A DNA stretch of 64,000 nucleotides from NCBI GenBank assembly GCA_964035575.1, contig OZ037885.1, forward strand, positions 186,001 through 250,000, given 5' to 3'. Below the pieces are notes generated by a model. That model was not told where the DNA came from. It saw only the letters and a list, made by a program, of their open reading frames with translations, and ran no database searches. Below, in pieces: positions 49,120 to 60,600 of this stretch. Position 1 is the first letter of the stretch. Every line of letters begins with the position of its first letter. This DNA is from Rhynchopus sp. YZ270_cl-10 (taxonomy: Eukaryota > Euglenozoa > Diplonemea > Diplonemida > Diplonemidae). A program made the position numbers and the translations under genes.

Positions 49120-49563
49120 CAAGCGGGGATAAAATACAAAACAAAATGGGGGGAGAAAAGCGGAAACCTTCACCCACTATATGCTCATTGTGTAGAAACC
49201 CCCCCTCCCCCCCTACCCCACCTCCCTCCTTCCCCCTCTCAGTATACAATTGATCGACAACCCCACCTCTCAGGGGCGTTGGACGACCGGATGGAGTCCT
49301 TCTTTTATTGCCGAAACGATAAAAGTACCATTTCTTCTTCTTCTTTGGGTTGCCCTGATGCCACGCGACGGCAACTCCAAAGCACTCTCCTCACAGTGCA
49401 CCTAAATCATGATAGTCTCTGCAGGCACATTCTCCCAGCCCCGGTGTTCAGCTCTCCTCCCCCTGAGGGATTCTGTCCTCACCTCATCTCATCAAGCTAT
49501 GTTACTATGGGCTTCGCTGATTTTGCGTCGGTACTGTACATCGCTCCTCCTGTTTGTCGTTTT
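49120..49563. other. 3' flank of the cyclic-nucleotide-binding gene
   Basis: Bases 49300-49563 have coding-like composition but no consistent minus frame beyond the stop. The minus strand includes AGGTGCACTGTGAGGAGAGT near 49405, loosely like family 1b. Probably 3' untranslated sequence. Confidence 0.4.
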
Positions 49564-51543
49564 TTATCTCTTGAGTGCAACCAGCTTTTTGTCACGATCT
49601 ATACCAAGGGTGCGTCGGATTTCTGCAGAATCCTGTACTGGTACTCCTAATGTGTCAGCCGCTTGAGAGAGCACATCTTGCGCTGTCATTTTTTTGAGTT
49701 CTGCTGGATATTCAGTTTTCATCGCGGAGTGGAGCTGTGTGAGGGGGACCTGCCAGAGCTCGACGCGCTGCTCGCTGACGACTGTGGCGAGGCTGTGGGG
49801 CTGGAAGGTGCAGGCCTCACCCACCCCTACCAACGACCCTGGCCCGTACACCACCTCAGAGTCGCGCCTCAGGAGCCGCCCCCACACTACAAGGCTGATG
49901 TGTGCCACCGCACCCCCCTTCGTCAGCAACGCTGTGTTTGCCTCGATCACCAAGGGGGTTGCCTTCGCGGTCAGCTCCTTCCACAGCCTCAACGGAACGC
50001 CATGCGTCATCAACGTTGCACTGTGCCATACCCCATACGGTTGTGGGTCCAACCTGCTTGCCCTCAACGCATTCGTTACCTCCTTTGCATGCATATACCA
50101 CGCGGGGTAGCTGGTCAGCACATCCAACAGCGCTGCTTTAGGGAGCTGCCAGAGGTCCGTCCGCGAGGTGGTCACTGCGGTAGCAGCGCGTCTGTCGAGG
50201 AAGAGCACCGCATTTTCCCCGAAGGAGTCGCCGGTGTGAAGGTGCGCTACCTCACGAGGTTCGGATGATGATGTGTTCTCTCTCACTGTCAACGCTGGTA
50301 ATCTATTAGGAGGTGCGACAGAAGGACTGCGTCTAGGCGATCGAGGAGACGACATGCCTAGCCCCTTCTTGTCCATCGCCTTAGGCGAAGCGGAGGTCTC
50401 GGCCAGAGGTGCCCTTCGGGACTGACGGATCACAACGTCTCCGGACGCGACAATAAAAAAGTGGAGGCCGGGGTCGTTTTCCTTGAAGACTTCTACGTCA
50501 GGGCGGCAGACGCGGGCTTCAAAGAGTTTGATCACAGAGCGTAGAACGTCTTCGGTCCAACAGCTGAAGAGTGGGTGGGCATCGCGGAGGACGTCGGCAG
50601 TGAGGGGGTGGATGGTGGCGAGGAGCTGCGTTCTGCGGGAGTCGGCGACGATCGCCATGTCGTGGCGGACAGTATCGGAGAGGCTGAGAAGTGCTTGGTC
50701 CACAACAGACTTCTCGACAACCCACAACACACATCGGGTCGTCGCCACGCACGAAGCAGAGCGTGGTTCATTGGCCAGAAGCGAAAACTCTCCAAAAAAG
50801 GGCCGTTCACTCTCCGGAGTTATCTGCGCCAATTTCAGTGTCTCATTCTTGTGCGATTTACCCCCCCGTTTTGGGTTGCGGATCGACACCTCCACTGTCC
50901 CCTCCTGTATGAGATACATGCACGACCCCCAATCACCTTGCATAACAATGAAGTCGCCCGCGCTGTATTCACACAGCCACATACTGTTGACGAGGTGCTC
51001 CAGGCCTATTGGGCTCCAGTTTTTGAAAAACCCGATTTTTGCGAGGTCTGCAACAGTTGGGGGTGTGACAGCCTCACGGAGGATGCGACCTTTCTCTCTG
51101 GCATCATTCGCCCTTTGCAGACAACGCTGTTTATGACGCCGCCGCCAGATCATTGGAAGAAACGCGTTTTTGAGTGTATTCATGGCGGTTTCTTCATCCC
51201 ATGCTGTTTTCAGCGCATCTACTGTCAAAAAACTGCACAATACCTGCAACCACAGGGAACACCTTTGCGCCCCCGCAACACGCTTCGGCCGCAGTACACG
51301 CTCCGAGGCAGCGTCATTTCGCTTTTCCTCCAGCCGTTCATGAGTTTCTCGAAGACTCTGGAGTCTCGCATTCTCTGCTTCTGCCCTTCGATCCATTGCG
51401 TCTGCTTGCCTCTGAGCGATCCCCTCACTCTCACATAGCTCTCCTAACAGCGTATCAAATGAGGACGCATTCGAGGAAGGACGATTGCAAGAAGATGGTC
51501 GCCGTCTAGGTGAAACAGCTGAATGTAAACTTAGCTTCGACAT
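49564..51543 (-). CDS. Protein with three cyclic-nucleotide-binding (CNB) folds
   Basis: 659 residues from the ATG at 51543 (MSKLSLHSAVSPRRR). A longer frame from 51639 would add 32 hydrophobic residues, but that part overlaps the pyrimidine-rich leader. Residues about 40-90 form a coiled coil. CNB1 is about 169-290 with phosphate-binding cassette GEFSLLANEPRSA; CNB2 about 322-478 with GENAVLFLDRRAAT, the best match, with the phosphate-contacting Arg; CNB3 about 510-610 with GEACTFQPHSLAT, which lacks that Arg and probably cannot bind cyclic nucleotide. No kinase or channel part is present. Candidate roles are a PKA-regulatory-like or flagellar cAMP/cGMP-responsive adaptor. Location cytosolic. 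Confidence 0.85.
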   Translation of the reverse strand: MSKLSLHSAVSPRRRPSSCNRPSSNASSFDTLLGELCESEGIAQRQADAMDRRAEAENARLQSLRETHERLEEKRNDAASERVLRPKRVAGAQRCSLWLQVLCSFLTVDALKTAWDEETAMNTLKNAFLPMIWRRRHKQRCLQRANDAREKGRILREAVTPPTVADLAKIGFFKNWSPIGLEHLVNSMWLCEYSAGDFIVMQGDWGSCMYLIQEGTVEVSIRNPKRGGKSHKNETLKLAQITPESERPFFGEFSLLANEPRSASCVATTRCVLWVVEKSVVDQALLSLSDTVRHDMAIVADSRRTQLLATIHPLTADVLRDAHPLFSCWTEDVLRSVIKLFEARVCRPDVEVFKENDPGLHFFIVASGDVVIRQSRRAPLAETSASPKAMDKKGLGMSSPRSPRRSPSVAPPNRLPALTVRENTSSSEPREVAHLHTGDSFGENAVLFLDRRAATAVTTSRTDLWQLPKAALLDVLTSYPAWYMHAKEVTNALRASRLDPQPYGVWHSATLMTHGVPLRLWKELTAKATPLVIEANTALLTKGGAVAHISLVVWGRLLRRDSEVVYGPGSLVGVGEACTFQPHSLATVVSEQRVELWQVPLTQLHSAMKTEYPAELKKMTAQDVLSQAADTLGVPVQDSAEIRRTLGIDRDKKLVALKR

Positions 51544-52837
51544 AATAAGGGTAAATGAAGGACGTAGCAGGATAGAACAGAGAAAGAGAAAGAGAAGGGT
51601 TTTGGAATAGTTTAGTACAGTGCTACAGTCACCGATCAAAGGTATCGGGGAAAAAAGAGGGGGGGGTGATGGGGAAGGGGGGAGCGGGGGGGAAGGGGGA
51701 GGGGGAGGAGGAGGGAGAGGGGGGAGGGGGAGGAGGGGAACTACAAGGTGCTTTTTGATTGTTGTAGTTTATGAAGAGTAGAAGAGGGGGGAATGAGGTG
51801 GGAGGGGTGGTGGGGGCATTTCCTGTGGAGGGTGAGAGAGGGTGGGGGAAGGATGGGAAAGGGGGTGAAAGAAATGTGATTCGAAATGCAAAAAAAAACA
51901 AGTAATTGCTATCGGAAAAAAAAACGGGGTGTGATGTGGAACTCCATCCTGTAGAAATAATCTACAACACGCCCAGCATTCTGCTCTTCTGCAGGTATTC
52001 TAACGCTCTTCGTACGCTGCCAGACCCACTGGGACGCCAGCATCTGAAACGTTCAAGAAGGGGGGCTGTCCTCTTCGTCCAGCACCGTCTGCTCGATAGC
52101 GTTGTTGGACGTCGGCTCGGCAGGCTCGGCGTGGTCCAGCTCGTTTTTGTCCACAGGCTCCCCACATTGTCGTCGTCGTTGGAGCAGTGCGGAAGGAACA
52201 CAGAATGCACAGACTACAACACATCGATCACACCAGGCGCATCAGCACCTCCAGCAAATCGCCAGGATGCTACGGTGGTTTCGAAAATCGCGCGGAGTTT
52301 TCCACAGCACACCCCGCTTTTTTCTTAGCAATTAGTTGTCCTTGTTGTTATTGTTGTTTTCAACCACCTTCCTTCAACCCTTGTAGGATCAGTTGTTATT
52401 TTTTTCGCGAAAACATGAAATTACACATTTCAAGAGAACAAATTAAAAAGGGTCCTTATTTGCATTTTTTGGGCTCCGCCCGTGCAGTGGTGGGGTCAAT
52501 CTCGAAAATTGGACAATTTTTTGACCACTTAAATTTTGAGAAATATGAGCCCGGTTCCTTATACGTGGGGCCCATTTTCGGCTAAAATTTTCCTCAAAAT
52601 CTGGTTTTGTAAAATTGACCCTTTACTCCCCCCCCCACATCGATTTCAATACTATACCTTACTTCACCTACGGTTGCCCTTACAGGGGGGTGAAGGAAGG
52701 TAAGTTGAAAAGGCCTCTGACAGTGTACGTTTGATGCGCGTATCAGAACAGGGCTGGGCCTTTGAACTGAACCACCCCTCCACTCTGTCTCATCAACACG
52801 CAGGTGCAGTCGCAAGGTAGCTTTGCTACTCCAAGAA
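51544..52837. other. Spacer with possible gene remnant
   Basis: Bases 51655-51870 are a G-rich purine tract on the plus strand, pyrimidine-rich on the coding strand. Bases 52063-52180 read, on the minus strand, a tail with PVDKNELDHAEPAEPTSNNA and EEDSPPS before a stop, which looks like a real C-terminus, but no upstream frame or start was found; a lost exon or decayed gene. A 9-bp GGGTCAAT inverted pair at 52495 and 52613 is too short to call. Confidence 0.4.
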
Positions 52838-53785
52838 CTATGCTTCTTCTTCAAATATGTCTGCACCTGCATCGATCAACACTTGCGCCACTTCTGTACG
52901 GCCGCTGTACTCCGTATAGTCCAATGCAGTGCAGTCATTCATGTCGAGGTGATTCACATCCACCTCCGGCAAGCCCACAAGATAGCGCACAGTCTCGGTG
53001 TGTCCATTAGGCGCCGCAAGGATAAGACACGTTCTTCCATCGTCGTCTGTGACATTCACTCCTGCACCTCCCCTGACTAACATCTTCACAACTTCGAGTG
53101 CTCCTGAACGGGAAGCCACGTGCAGAGGCGAATATCCGTCTTCGTTCTTTGTGTCGATGTCTGCACCTGCATCAATCAGCACCTGCACCACGTCTGAATG
53201 GCCTTCCGTCACCGCACAGTGCAACGCAGTCTCATTGTTGCTGTCGCAGTGATTCACATCCACCTCCGGCAAGCCCACAAGATAGCGCACAATGTCCGTG
53301 TGTCCATAAATCGCCGCAAGGAAAAGACACGTTCTTCCATCGTTGTCTGTGACATTCACTCCTGCACCTGCCCTGACCAACACCTTCACAACTTCGAGTT
53401 CTGAATCACTGGCACAGTGCAGAGGCGAAAATCCCGCGCTCTTTGTGTCAATGTCTGCACCTGCATCAATCAGCACCCGCATCACGTCTGGATGGCCTTC
53501 ATCCATTGCATAGTCCAACGCAGTCTCGTTATTCCTGCGGTGATTCACATCCACCTCCGGCAAGCCCACAAGATAGCGCACAGTATCGGTGTGCCCATTA
53601 CGCACTGCAAGTTTAAGATACTTGTTTCCTTTGCCGAAGACAACTGCATCCCTGTCCGGAGACAGCTTCTCAAGGACTGCCCGCATGGTAGCAGTGTCGC
53701 CGTTCCTGGCAGCCTCCAAGACCTCGTCTGCAGAAAGCTTTCTTCTCTTTCGAGCCTCCGTGCTGTCTGCGCTTCGCTTTGGCAT
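52838..53785 (-). CDS. Ankyrin-repeat protein 1
   Basis: 315 residues from the ATG at 53785 (MPKRSADSTEARKRRKLSAD), chosen because the paralogue begins identically. The basic KRRK cluster may be a nuclear signal. From about residue 55 there are seven to eight ankyrin repeats with the usual GHTDIVRYLVGLPEVDVNHR, ETALHCAVTEGHSDVVQVLI and DAGADIDTKNEDGYSPLHVA patterns, alternating two repeat types. The last repeat ends DAGADIFEEEA. No other domain. Such proteins bind partners through the concave ankyrin face; the partner is unknown. The 3' flank matches that of paralogue 2 for about 25 bp. Confidence 0.9.
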   Translation of the reverse strand: MPKRSADSTEARKRRKLSADEVLEAARNGDTATMRAVLEKLSPDRDAVVFGKGNKYLKLAVRNGHTDTVRYLVGLPEVDVNHRRNNETALDYAMDEGHPDVMRVLIDAGADIDTKSAGFSPLHCASDSELEVVKVLVRAGAGVNVTDNDGRTCLFLAAIYGHTDIVRYLVGLPEVDVNHCDSNNETALHCAVTEGHSDVVQVLIDAGADIDTKNEDGYSPLHVASRSGALEVVKMLVRGGAGVNVTDDDGRTCLILAAPNGHTETVRYLVGLPEVDVNHLDMNDCTALDYTEYSGRTEVAQVLIDAGADIFEEEA

Positions 53786-54449
53786 TGTGTGGTTTGTGTT
53801 GCTGTGGTGTCTTTTGTGTGTGTTTCTTTTTGTGCAAAGCTTCACACACACAGCCAGGGGAACGGACACACCGATGAGGGATGACTAAAAGAAGAAAACT
53901 ATATCGGATAAAATAAGAACGTAACGTTTGGAAGAATTTTTCCAGGTGCAAACTCTGGTCACAGTGTATGCGGCCACCTTGTATGTAGGTGGTAAGATAC
54001 AAATTCATGGGGAGGGAAGTGTAGTGTTGTGTGGGTTGCTGCCTGGTGAGGGTAATTCTTGCGCAGAATATGGCCCTTCAGGGGAGTGTGGTGCTCTGTG
54101 TGGCAGGGGTAAGGTTTGAAGAAAACAATGTTGCCAAATACATTGGTTGGTTGTCTGTTTGCTGTGTATTTCCCTCCCAAAGAAAAGAGTCGTTCAGGGA
54201 AGTGGGAATACTTGGAACGCCCCCGATGCGAAAAAACCTAAATTTCCTGGGGCTTTCCCTCGGAATATCCTCGGCACCGGAAAATTTCCGGGGCGTTCAG
54301 GGGTGCTCGCTGTCCACAGAGGAGGTGAAGTATCTCGTGCATTTCTGGAACTCAAAACCACTCCTAACAGGGTTCCAGAGCTCTCTGTCTCATCACGACA
54401 CGCAGCTGGGTACGGAAGGCGCTTGCTACTCCAAGAACTATGCTTCAGC
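53786..54449. other. Spacer between the ankyrin genes
   Basis: Contains AATTCTTGCGCAGAATATGG at 54052-54071 (also in 6740-6766) and a short inverted pair, GAACGCCCC at 54214 and GGGGCGTTC at 54291, bounding about 85 bp. No gene seen. Confidence 0.5.
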
Positions 54450-55502
54450 TCAAGGAGAACGTCCGTCGTTGTTGTCTGTGTCGATGTCTGCACCTGCATC
54501 AATCAACACCTGCACCACGTCTGTTTTGCCTTCGTCCGCCGCACAGCGCAACGCAGTCTTGTTGTTGTTGTTTCGGTGATTCACATCCACCTCCGGCAAG
54601 CCCACAAGATAGCGCACAGTCTCGGTGTGTCCAGAATACGCCGCAAGGATAAGACACGTGTCCCCAAAGTCGTCTGTGGCATTCACTCTCGCACCTGCTT
54701 TGACCAACATCTTCACAACTTTGAGTGCTCCTGAACGGGAAGCCATGTGCAGAGGTGACGATCCGTCTTCGTTCTTTGTGTCGATGTCTGCACCTGCATC
54801 AATCAACACCTGCACCACGTCTGTTTTGCCTTCGTCCGCCGCACGGCGCAACGCAGTCTCGTTGTCGTTGTTTCGGTGATTCACATCCACCTCCGGCAAG
54901 CACACAAGATAGCGCACAGTCTCGGTGTGTCCACAATACGCCGCAAGGATAAGAGACGTGTTCCCGTCCTCTGTGACATTCACTCCTGCACCTGCTTTGA
55001 CCAACATCTTCACAACTTCGAGTGCTCCTGAACAGGAAGCAAAGTGCAGAGGCGAATACCATGCGCGGTTGGTGTCGACGTCAGCACCTGCATCAATCAA
55101 CACCTGCACCACGTCTGCGTGGCCTCCGTCCGCCGCACACTGCAACGCAGTGCAGTTGGCGTTGTTTCGGAGATCCACATCCACCTCCGGCAAGCCCACA
55201 AGATAGCGCACAGTCTCGGTGTGTCCAAAGTACGCCGCACAGTGCAACGCACTCTCGTTGTTGCTGTCGCAGTGACTCACATCCACCTCCGGCAAGTCCA
55301 CAAGATAGCGCACAGTCTCGGTGTGTCCATTACGCGCCGCAAGGATAAGACACGCGACTGTTTTGCTGTCTGGAGGCAGCTTCTCAAGGGTAGCCCGCAC
55401 GGCAGCAGTGTCGCCGTTCCTGACAGCCTCCTCCAAGACCTCGTCTGCAGAAAGCTTTCTTCTCTTTCGAGCCTCCGTGCTGTCTGCGCTTCGCTTTGGC
55501 AT
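54450..55502 (-). CDS. Ankyrin-repeat protein 2
   Basis: 350 residues from the ATG at 55502, same N-terminal MPKRSADSTEARKRRKLSAD as protein 1. Eight to nine ankyrin repeats of the same two alternating types (GHTETVRYLVGLPEVDVNHR; KTDVVQVLIDAGADIDTKN). It ends abruptly at DIDTDNNDGRSP, in the middle of a repeat; the DNA beyond still resembles the 3' end of protein 1, so the C-terminus was probably altered by a small change after duplication. Tandem duplicates in the same orientation, 660 bp apart. Role unknown; a protein-binding scaffold. Confidence 0.88.
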   Translation of the reverse strand: MPKRSADSTEARKRRKLSADEVLEEAVRNGDTAAVRATLEKLPPDSKTVACLILAARNGHTETVRYLVDLPEVDVSHCDSNNESALHCAAYFGHTETVRYLVGLPEVDVDLRNNANCTALQCAADGGHADVVQVLIDAGADVDTNRAWYSPLHFASCSGALEVVKMLVKAGAGVNVTEDGNTSLILAAYCGHTETVRYLVCLPEVDVNHRNNDNETALRRAADEGKTDVVQVLIDAGADIDTKNEDGSSPLHMASRSGALKVVKMLVKAGARVNATDDFGDTCLILAAYSGHTETVRYLVGLPEVDVNHRNNNNKTALRCAADEGKTDVVQVLIDAGADIDTDNNDGRSP

Positions 55503-56232
55503 TGTGTGGCTTGTGTTGCTGTGGTGTCTTTTGTGTGTGTTTCTTTTTGTGCAAAGCTTCACACACAGTCAGGGGAACGGACACACCGATACGTCGCACA
55601 CAACCAAAGCCCACCTCCACGAGTCCCCTGGACAACGCTCACAGCAGGCTCATGGACTGCTTCCACACGAAGTAGAATTGTCGTCTTGACTCCGAAGAGA
55701 AACGGAGTGGGTCGGGAGGGGTGGAAGTGCTTTGTGGATTACTGTAAACGTAACAAGGTAGGTGCTGAATACATCCTCACACAACTGCTTTTGCATCCCA
55801 CACGACAAGGAACACCCACTATTTTTATATTTCCAATCATGGCTGCAAATGACCTAATACCAGTACTTAGTCCTGCACAAGAACGACACAAAAAGTAGAC
55901 CTTATTTTTCCCCCAGCCACACCATATCAATACTGAAATAGGGGAGTGGGAAAAACCCCTCGCAGTCCATTTTCGTGATTTACTGATACACCCTCCACCC
56001 GCTTCCACTCGTCAGACGAAAATCAAACAGTCTGCGAACCGCCCCTCCTCCCCCGCTTTTTCTTTCCTTTGTGGAAACAAATGGAAAAAAATAAAAGATT
56101 TTTTTTTTTTTAGAATCTCAGCCCTCTCTTTGAATGAGTTCCTGCTGCACTTATTGTTGTATCGACAATCACCTACCGAGGTAGGATCTGTACACAATGT
56201 CGCCCTTATTTTTTTTTTTTTTTTTTTGCTCT
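55503..56232. other. Spacer with family 2 repeat
   Basis: Bases 56152-56204 are the 52-bp family 2 element, identical to 17562-17613, with T runs (plus strand) on its right. Bases 55600-55740 have mixed composition without a convincing frame. No gene seen. Confidence 0.5.
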
Positions 56233-57087
56233 TCATCGCGACCGCAGTCGCTTCGTGAGCCGCTCTCTGTCGCGTGACTTCGCAATCTGCTTTGCACGCA
56301 TCATCGCCTCCTCCTCCATACTCCTCTCCTCCCCTGGAGGAGTCCCTCCCTCCCCTACCCGCCCCCGCTCCCCTTCCTCCTCCTCCTCCTCTGCCTCTTC
56401 AGCTTCCTCGTCCTCCTCCACCTCCTCGTTGTCTTCCTCTTCCTCTTCACCCTTCGACACTTCTACCGGGGCTTCTTCTTGTACTTCTTGCTTCTCTGAT
56501 TCTGAGGGCCGTCTTTTCTTTTTCTTCTTCTTTTTTGACTTTGACTTTTTCGGCTTTTTTTTGAGCGGAGGTTTTTGTGTGAAAATGAAGTCGTTTAGCG
56601 TGACAAATACGTCATCTCCGGTTGAATCTAAAGGCACTCTCACACAGGACGCGAGAAGCTCCATGAGGCGTGGGGTGGGGATACGTTCTCCTGTTGCCTC
56701 TGTAGCTTCGCGCAGTGATTTTAGTGTTATCCGACCTGGTTTGCTTCCTTCAAGGCATTTAAAAGCATCAATTGCATGCCCATCAGCTTCTTCTGGTGCC
56801 AAAGCGCGCTCCCACCAGAGAGTAAACTGGGAATGATCCATAGTGCCGTTTTCATTGCACGCATGGTCATCGAGTTCACGCATGAGGTCGGCGAAGGAGG
56901 CGGAGTTCAGTTGTTTGCGTCCAAAAACGTCGGCAGCCATGCGCCTCACTTCAAACACATCCACCTCCCCAGTGTGGTCGACATCGACTCTTTCAAAGAG
57001 ATCGGCGATGTGAGATGAGAAGCAGGGTGGTTCAATACCAACGCCTTCTTCGTAGATGCTGTTCGATTTGAGAGACTCCTTGCGCAT
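56233..57087 (-). CDS. EF-hand protein with Lys/Glu-rich tail
   Basis: 284 residues from the ATG at 57087. EF-hand 1 is canonical (DVDHTGEVDVFE, 35-46). The second (DDHACNENGTMDHSQF) is near-canonical. A third, degenerate hand lies at about 115-140 (EGSKPGRITLKSLREA), in the style of centrin and calmodulin relatives. From about 180 the chain is a Lys run (KKKPKKSKSKKKKKKKRR) and then a long Glu-rich acidic helix, ending in a basic RERLTKRLRSR. Likely a calcium-responsive cytoskeletal or nuclear protein; the charged tail suggests binding to microtubules or nucleic acid, which is inference. The leader is pyrimidine-rich (57088-57112). Confidence 0.82.
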   Translation of the reverse strand: MRKESLKSNSIYEEGVGIEPPCFSSHIADLFERVDVDHTGEVDVFEVRRMAADVFGRKQLNSASFADLMRELDDHACNENGTMDHSQFTLWWERALAPEEADGHAIDAFKCLEGSKPGRITLKSLREATEATGERIPTPRLMELLASCVRVPLDSTGDDVFVTLNDFIFTQKPPLKKKPKKSKSKKKKKKKRRPSESEKQEVQEEAPVEVSKGEEEEEDNEEVEEDEEAEEAEEEEEEGERGRVGEGGTPPGEERSMEEEAMMRAKQIAKSRDRERLTKRLRSR

Positions 57088-57671
57088 TGGTGGGGGGAAG
57101 GGGGGAGGGGTTTAGAAGAATAAGCAAAAGAAATAAATTTCTTTTTTACTTGACAAATTGTTGGAGGAAGTGTAGGGCTGTGTTTTTGCCACAGTTGTGT
57201 CAAATCCCTACTTTTCTTATTTAAAACAAGCACTCCACATCCAAAAACAGGGTGTGATGTGTCTGGGGGGGAAAAAAAAAAGGTTTCTGTATGGTGGGTT
57301 GGAGTGTTTTTTCGCTAAAATTCAGGGGGGAAAAAGGTACGGTGATGAAGAAAGGGAGGGAAGGGGGTGGGATGGGAGAGAGGCGGCGGGCTGGTTTTTG
57401 AAGTAGAAAACACATCTTCAGGATGAAAAGAGTAGGGGAAAACCCCCTAATGATATTTTGTGAAAAATTTCCAAGTCAATGGCCCAGTTCCACGAAGGTC
57501 ACAGGCAGGTGGTATGAGAACAGAGAGAAAACGCTACAACACATGCCATTCACTTTTTTTTGATAAATTTGTTGGAGTAGTGTAGTTGCCCCTCGGTTGT
57601 GTTGGCCACAGTTTTTTGTGCAAATCTCCACTACACTCCGAACCTCATTTCTCAAACACATACAGAATCTT
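57088..57671. other. Spacer with two family 3 repeats
   Basis: Family 3 copies at 57150-57210 and 57560-57640 share TTGTTGGAG...GTGTAG, TTGCCACAGTT and GTGCAAATCTCCACTACAC pieces, with further copies at 26110-26165 and, inverted, 8410-8464. The ends pair (TGTAGTG/CACTACA), so this too can fold. No gene seen. Confidence 0.5.
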
Positions 57672-60600
57672 CTACTCCACGAGATCTGGCGTCTCCACGA
57701 TAAAGGGATGTTCAAGGAGCTCTGCTGCATTAGCCCTTTCGCTGGGGTCCATACTGAGACACCTTCGCATGAGGGCTTCCAACAGAGCTGTCGCTGCGGG
57801 CAGTGGAGGCGGGGCTGCACCGGTAAGCGCCCTGAGGGTGATGTCACGCTCTGAGTCATGCTCACTCTCTTTCCATGGTGTTGCACCCAACATCTCTATG
57901 AGCGTACAACCCAATGACCATATGTCCGACCGTGTACCGTACCCATCCCCGTCACCACGCTGTCGTAACACCTCCGGCGCCATCCACAGCCGCGTCCCCA
58001 CACAGGTATGCGCACCCCCACCACTCACCCCCGCCGCATCCACCCCAAACAGCTTGCTGCAACCAAAATCCGACAGTTTTACCACCCCTCTGTCTGCAGA
58101 GAGCAGCAAATTATCTGCCTTTATATCCCGATGTATCACGACAGGCCCCTCCCTTGGGGTATGAAGGTAGTGCAGACCTCGAAGGACTTGAGTGGTGTAA
58201 CTGCGTATGGTATGTTCAGGGAGGGGGCCGTGGTGGAGGAGGCTGCGCACAGAGCCGCCTGCAAGGAATTCCATGAAAATTTCGAGGCAGGTCCCATCCC
58301 GCCAGGTGTGCCCCAGATAGGAGACGATGTTGCTGTGGTGTAGGGATCGGAGGAGAACGAATTCGCGTTCGGTTCGTTCTCTCATCGTAGCGGAATGGCC
58401 TGCGTCGAGGTGAAGCTGTTTCACCGCAACGAAGTCATAGCTGCTCGCAGAGATCGTAGCTTTGTATACCACACCAAATGATCCTTTTCCCAATGCAGGT
58501 TTAATTCGTACTCTTCCCATCATTTCCGCAACGGTAAGCCAAGGTGCCGTAGGGTGAAGCCGATCTGCCATAGAAATGAACGGATGTGACAACAACTTCA
58601 CCGCAGTTCCTCGCTCTTCGGGTGCCCGGTTTACACATTGTGCGATAAATGTTTCTGCTTCACGTGAAACGCCGGACACCAAATTCTCTGGAGGATATTG
58701 CATCGTTCGTACAAAATGCGCATAATGTGCGTCAATTGGTCCTGGGGGAATCCCAGTATTCAGAATCTCAGATACAGTGCAACCTAGACTATATAAATCC
58801 GCTGCAGGGCCAACCTCGACATAGTCACTTAGTTGGTTTAACACCTCGGGGGCCATCCAATTTGGTGTTCCCACCTGCGTATTGTAGTGAGACACTCCTG
58901 CTTTCGCTCTGCCTTCAGATTGAGTCCATTTGAGGGTTCCAATATCACAAAGCTTTACGGTGCCATTGGGAAGCAGCATGACATTGTCTGCCTTAAGGTC
59001 TCTGTGGAGGACGCCATTTGAATGAAGGAAGGCTAATGCGGAGAGAAGCTGTTTTGTGTAGGAGGCGCAGGCTGTCTCCTCTACTTTAGTGCCTAGGGTG
59101 CGGATGTGGTGCCCGAGGGAGGTGCCGCGGACGTATTCCATGATAATGCATAGCCGTCTGGAGCGGGGATCGTACACTACATCAAGAAGGTCAACAATGT
59201 TCGGGTGTGTCTCCAGCTGCAGTCCGGCAAATGCAGACCCGGCCTGCTCTTTGTTTGCATTGGCCTGATCCTTCACGGCAAGCTCCTCCCCAGACTCGAT
59301 CTGCCCCACATAGACCCTCCCAAACGCGCCGCTTCCAACCTCCGCAGTACTCCTCCAGGAGCAGTACCGCCGATTCCGTGGCCCCTCGACGCCCTCCCCT
59401 TGAGGTAGTGTAATGCCCAGAACACTCCCCTCTGTCTCGAAGGTGGGTAGTAAGAGGGACTGCTGGAGGGTGCTGGGGGTGTGCATGGAGTGGCCGCGGT
59501 CGGACATCTCCAGGGCGCTAGAGGTGTGGTATTGGGTACGTTGGCGTCGGCGTCTGCAGAACCACACCATGGCCACACATACCAGACAAAACGCGGTGAC
59601 AGCGGACACCATGAGAATTGTTACCACCGATTCTTTCTTTGAGGACCTAGACTTTACCTGAGGCGATTCGGTTGCAGACGATACCTCAGGTGGTTTTGTT
59701 TGGGGTTTTGTTGGATGTGTTTGAGGAGCTTCTGTTTCTGGTTTTGCTGGCGATTTAGATAATGGAACGACAGTCTCCGTTTCGGCGACTTTCAAACAGC
59801 ATCGATCTACATTTGCCCTGCAATCTGTCGCATTTTCTCCACAAATTGCTTCCGCCATTTCAACTCTCTCACATCCATGAGGGCATCGAACGATCCTGCA
59901 CGTCGGGAGCAGTGGTTGGAGGCAGGTGGAGAGCGGTGTGGGGTCGTAAATGGTTCCGTGTGTAATGAGGGACATTGTGTTGTTGAAGGAGAAGGTGGCG
60001 AAGCCTTGGGGGAGAGGGAGGACCCAGGCGACGGAGGGGATGATGGGGCAGCCCTCGAGGCCACAGAGGTCACCCCAGAAGGCGAGGTTGCCGTTGGCAT
60101 AGAGGATCGCGAAGGAGGTGGCTGCGTTGTGGACGAAGATTTGGTCGATGGCGTTTTTGGTGTTCGTGGTAGTGATGTACGCGTTGCGCACCAGCTCGTT
60201 GCTCCAGGAGCTGACCGTCCCATTGAGATGAAGCAACACAACCCCCGTGTGTATGACGTACACATTGTCAACCTCGAAGACCAGCTGGTAGGTCTGGTAC
60301 TTCGCAACCCAGAGCAGCACAGAGCGGTCGTCGTTGACAAAAACCTCGATTTTGTTGTTCGAATAATATATTTGACACCCATCGTTTGTGATGTGCACGT
60401 TGTCCTGCACCGCATCGGGGAGCGCCGTCGGATTCGCATCTAGCACATCCCATGATAACACTTTTCCCTCTGCAATCACAGTAAAACGATTTTGCTTGAG
60501 AGTTACGAGGAGAGACGTTACATTATGTATAGGTGAAGACAGCGTGGGGCTTCGCACTTCTCTATTTGCCAACAAAACCGAAAATGTGTCTGGCAGCACC

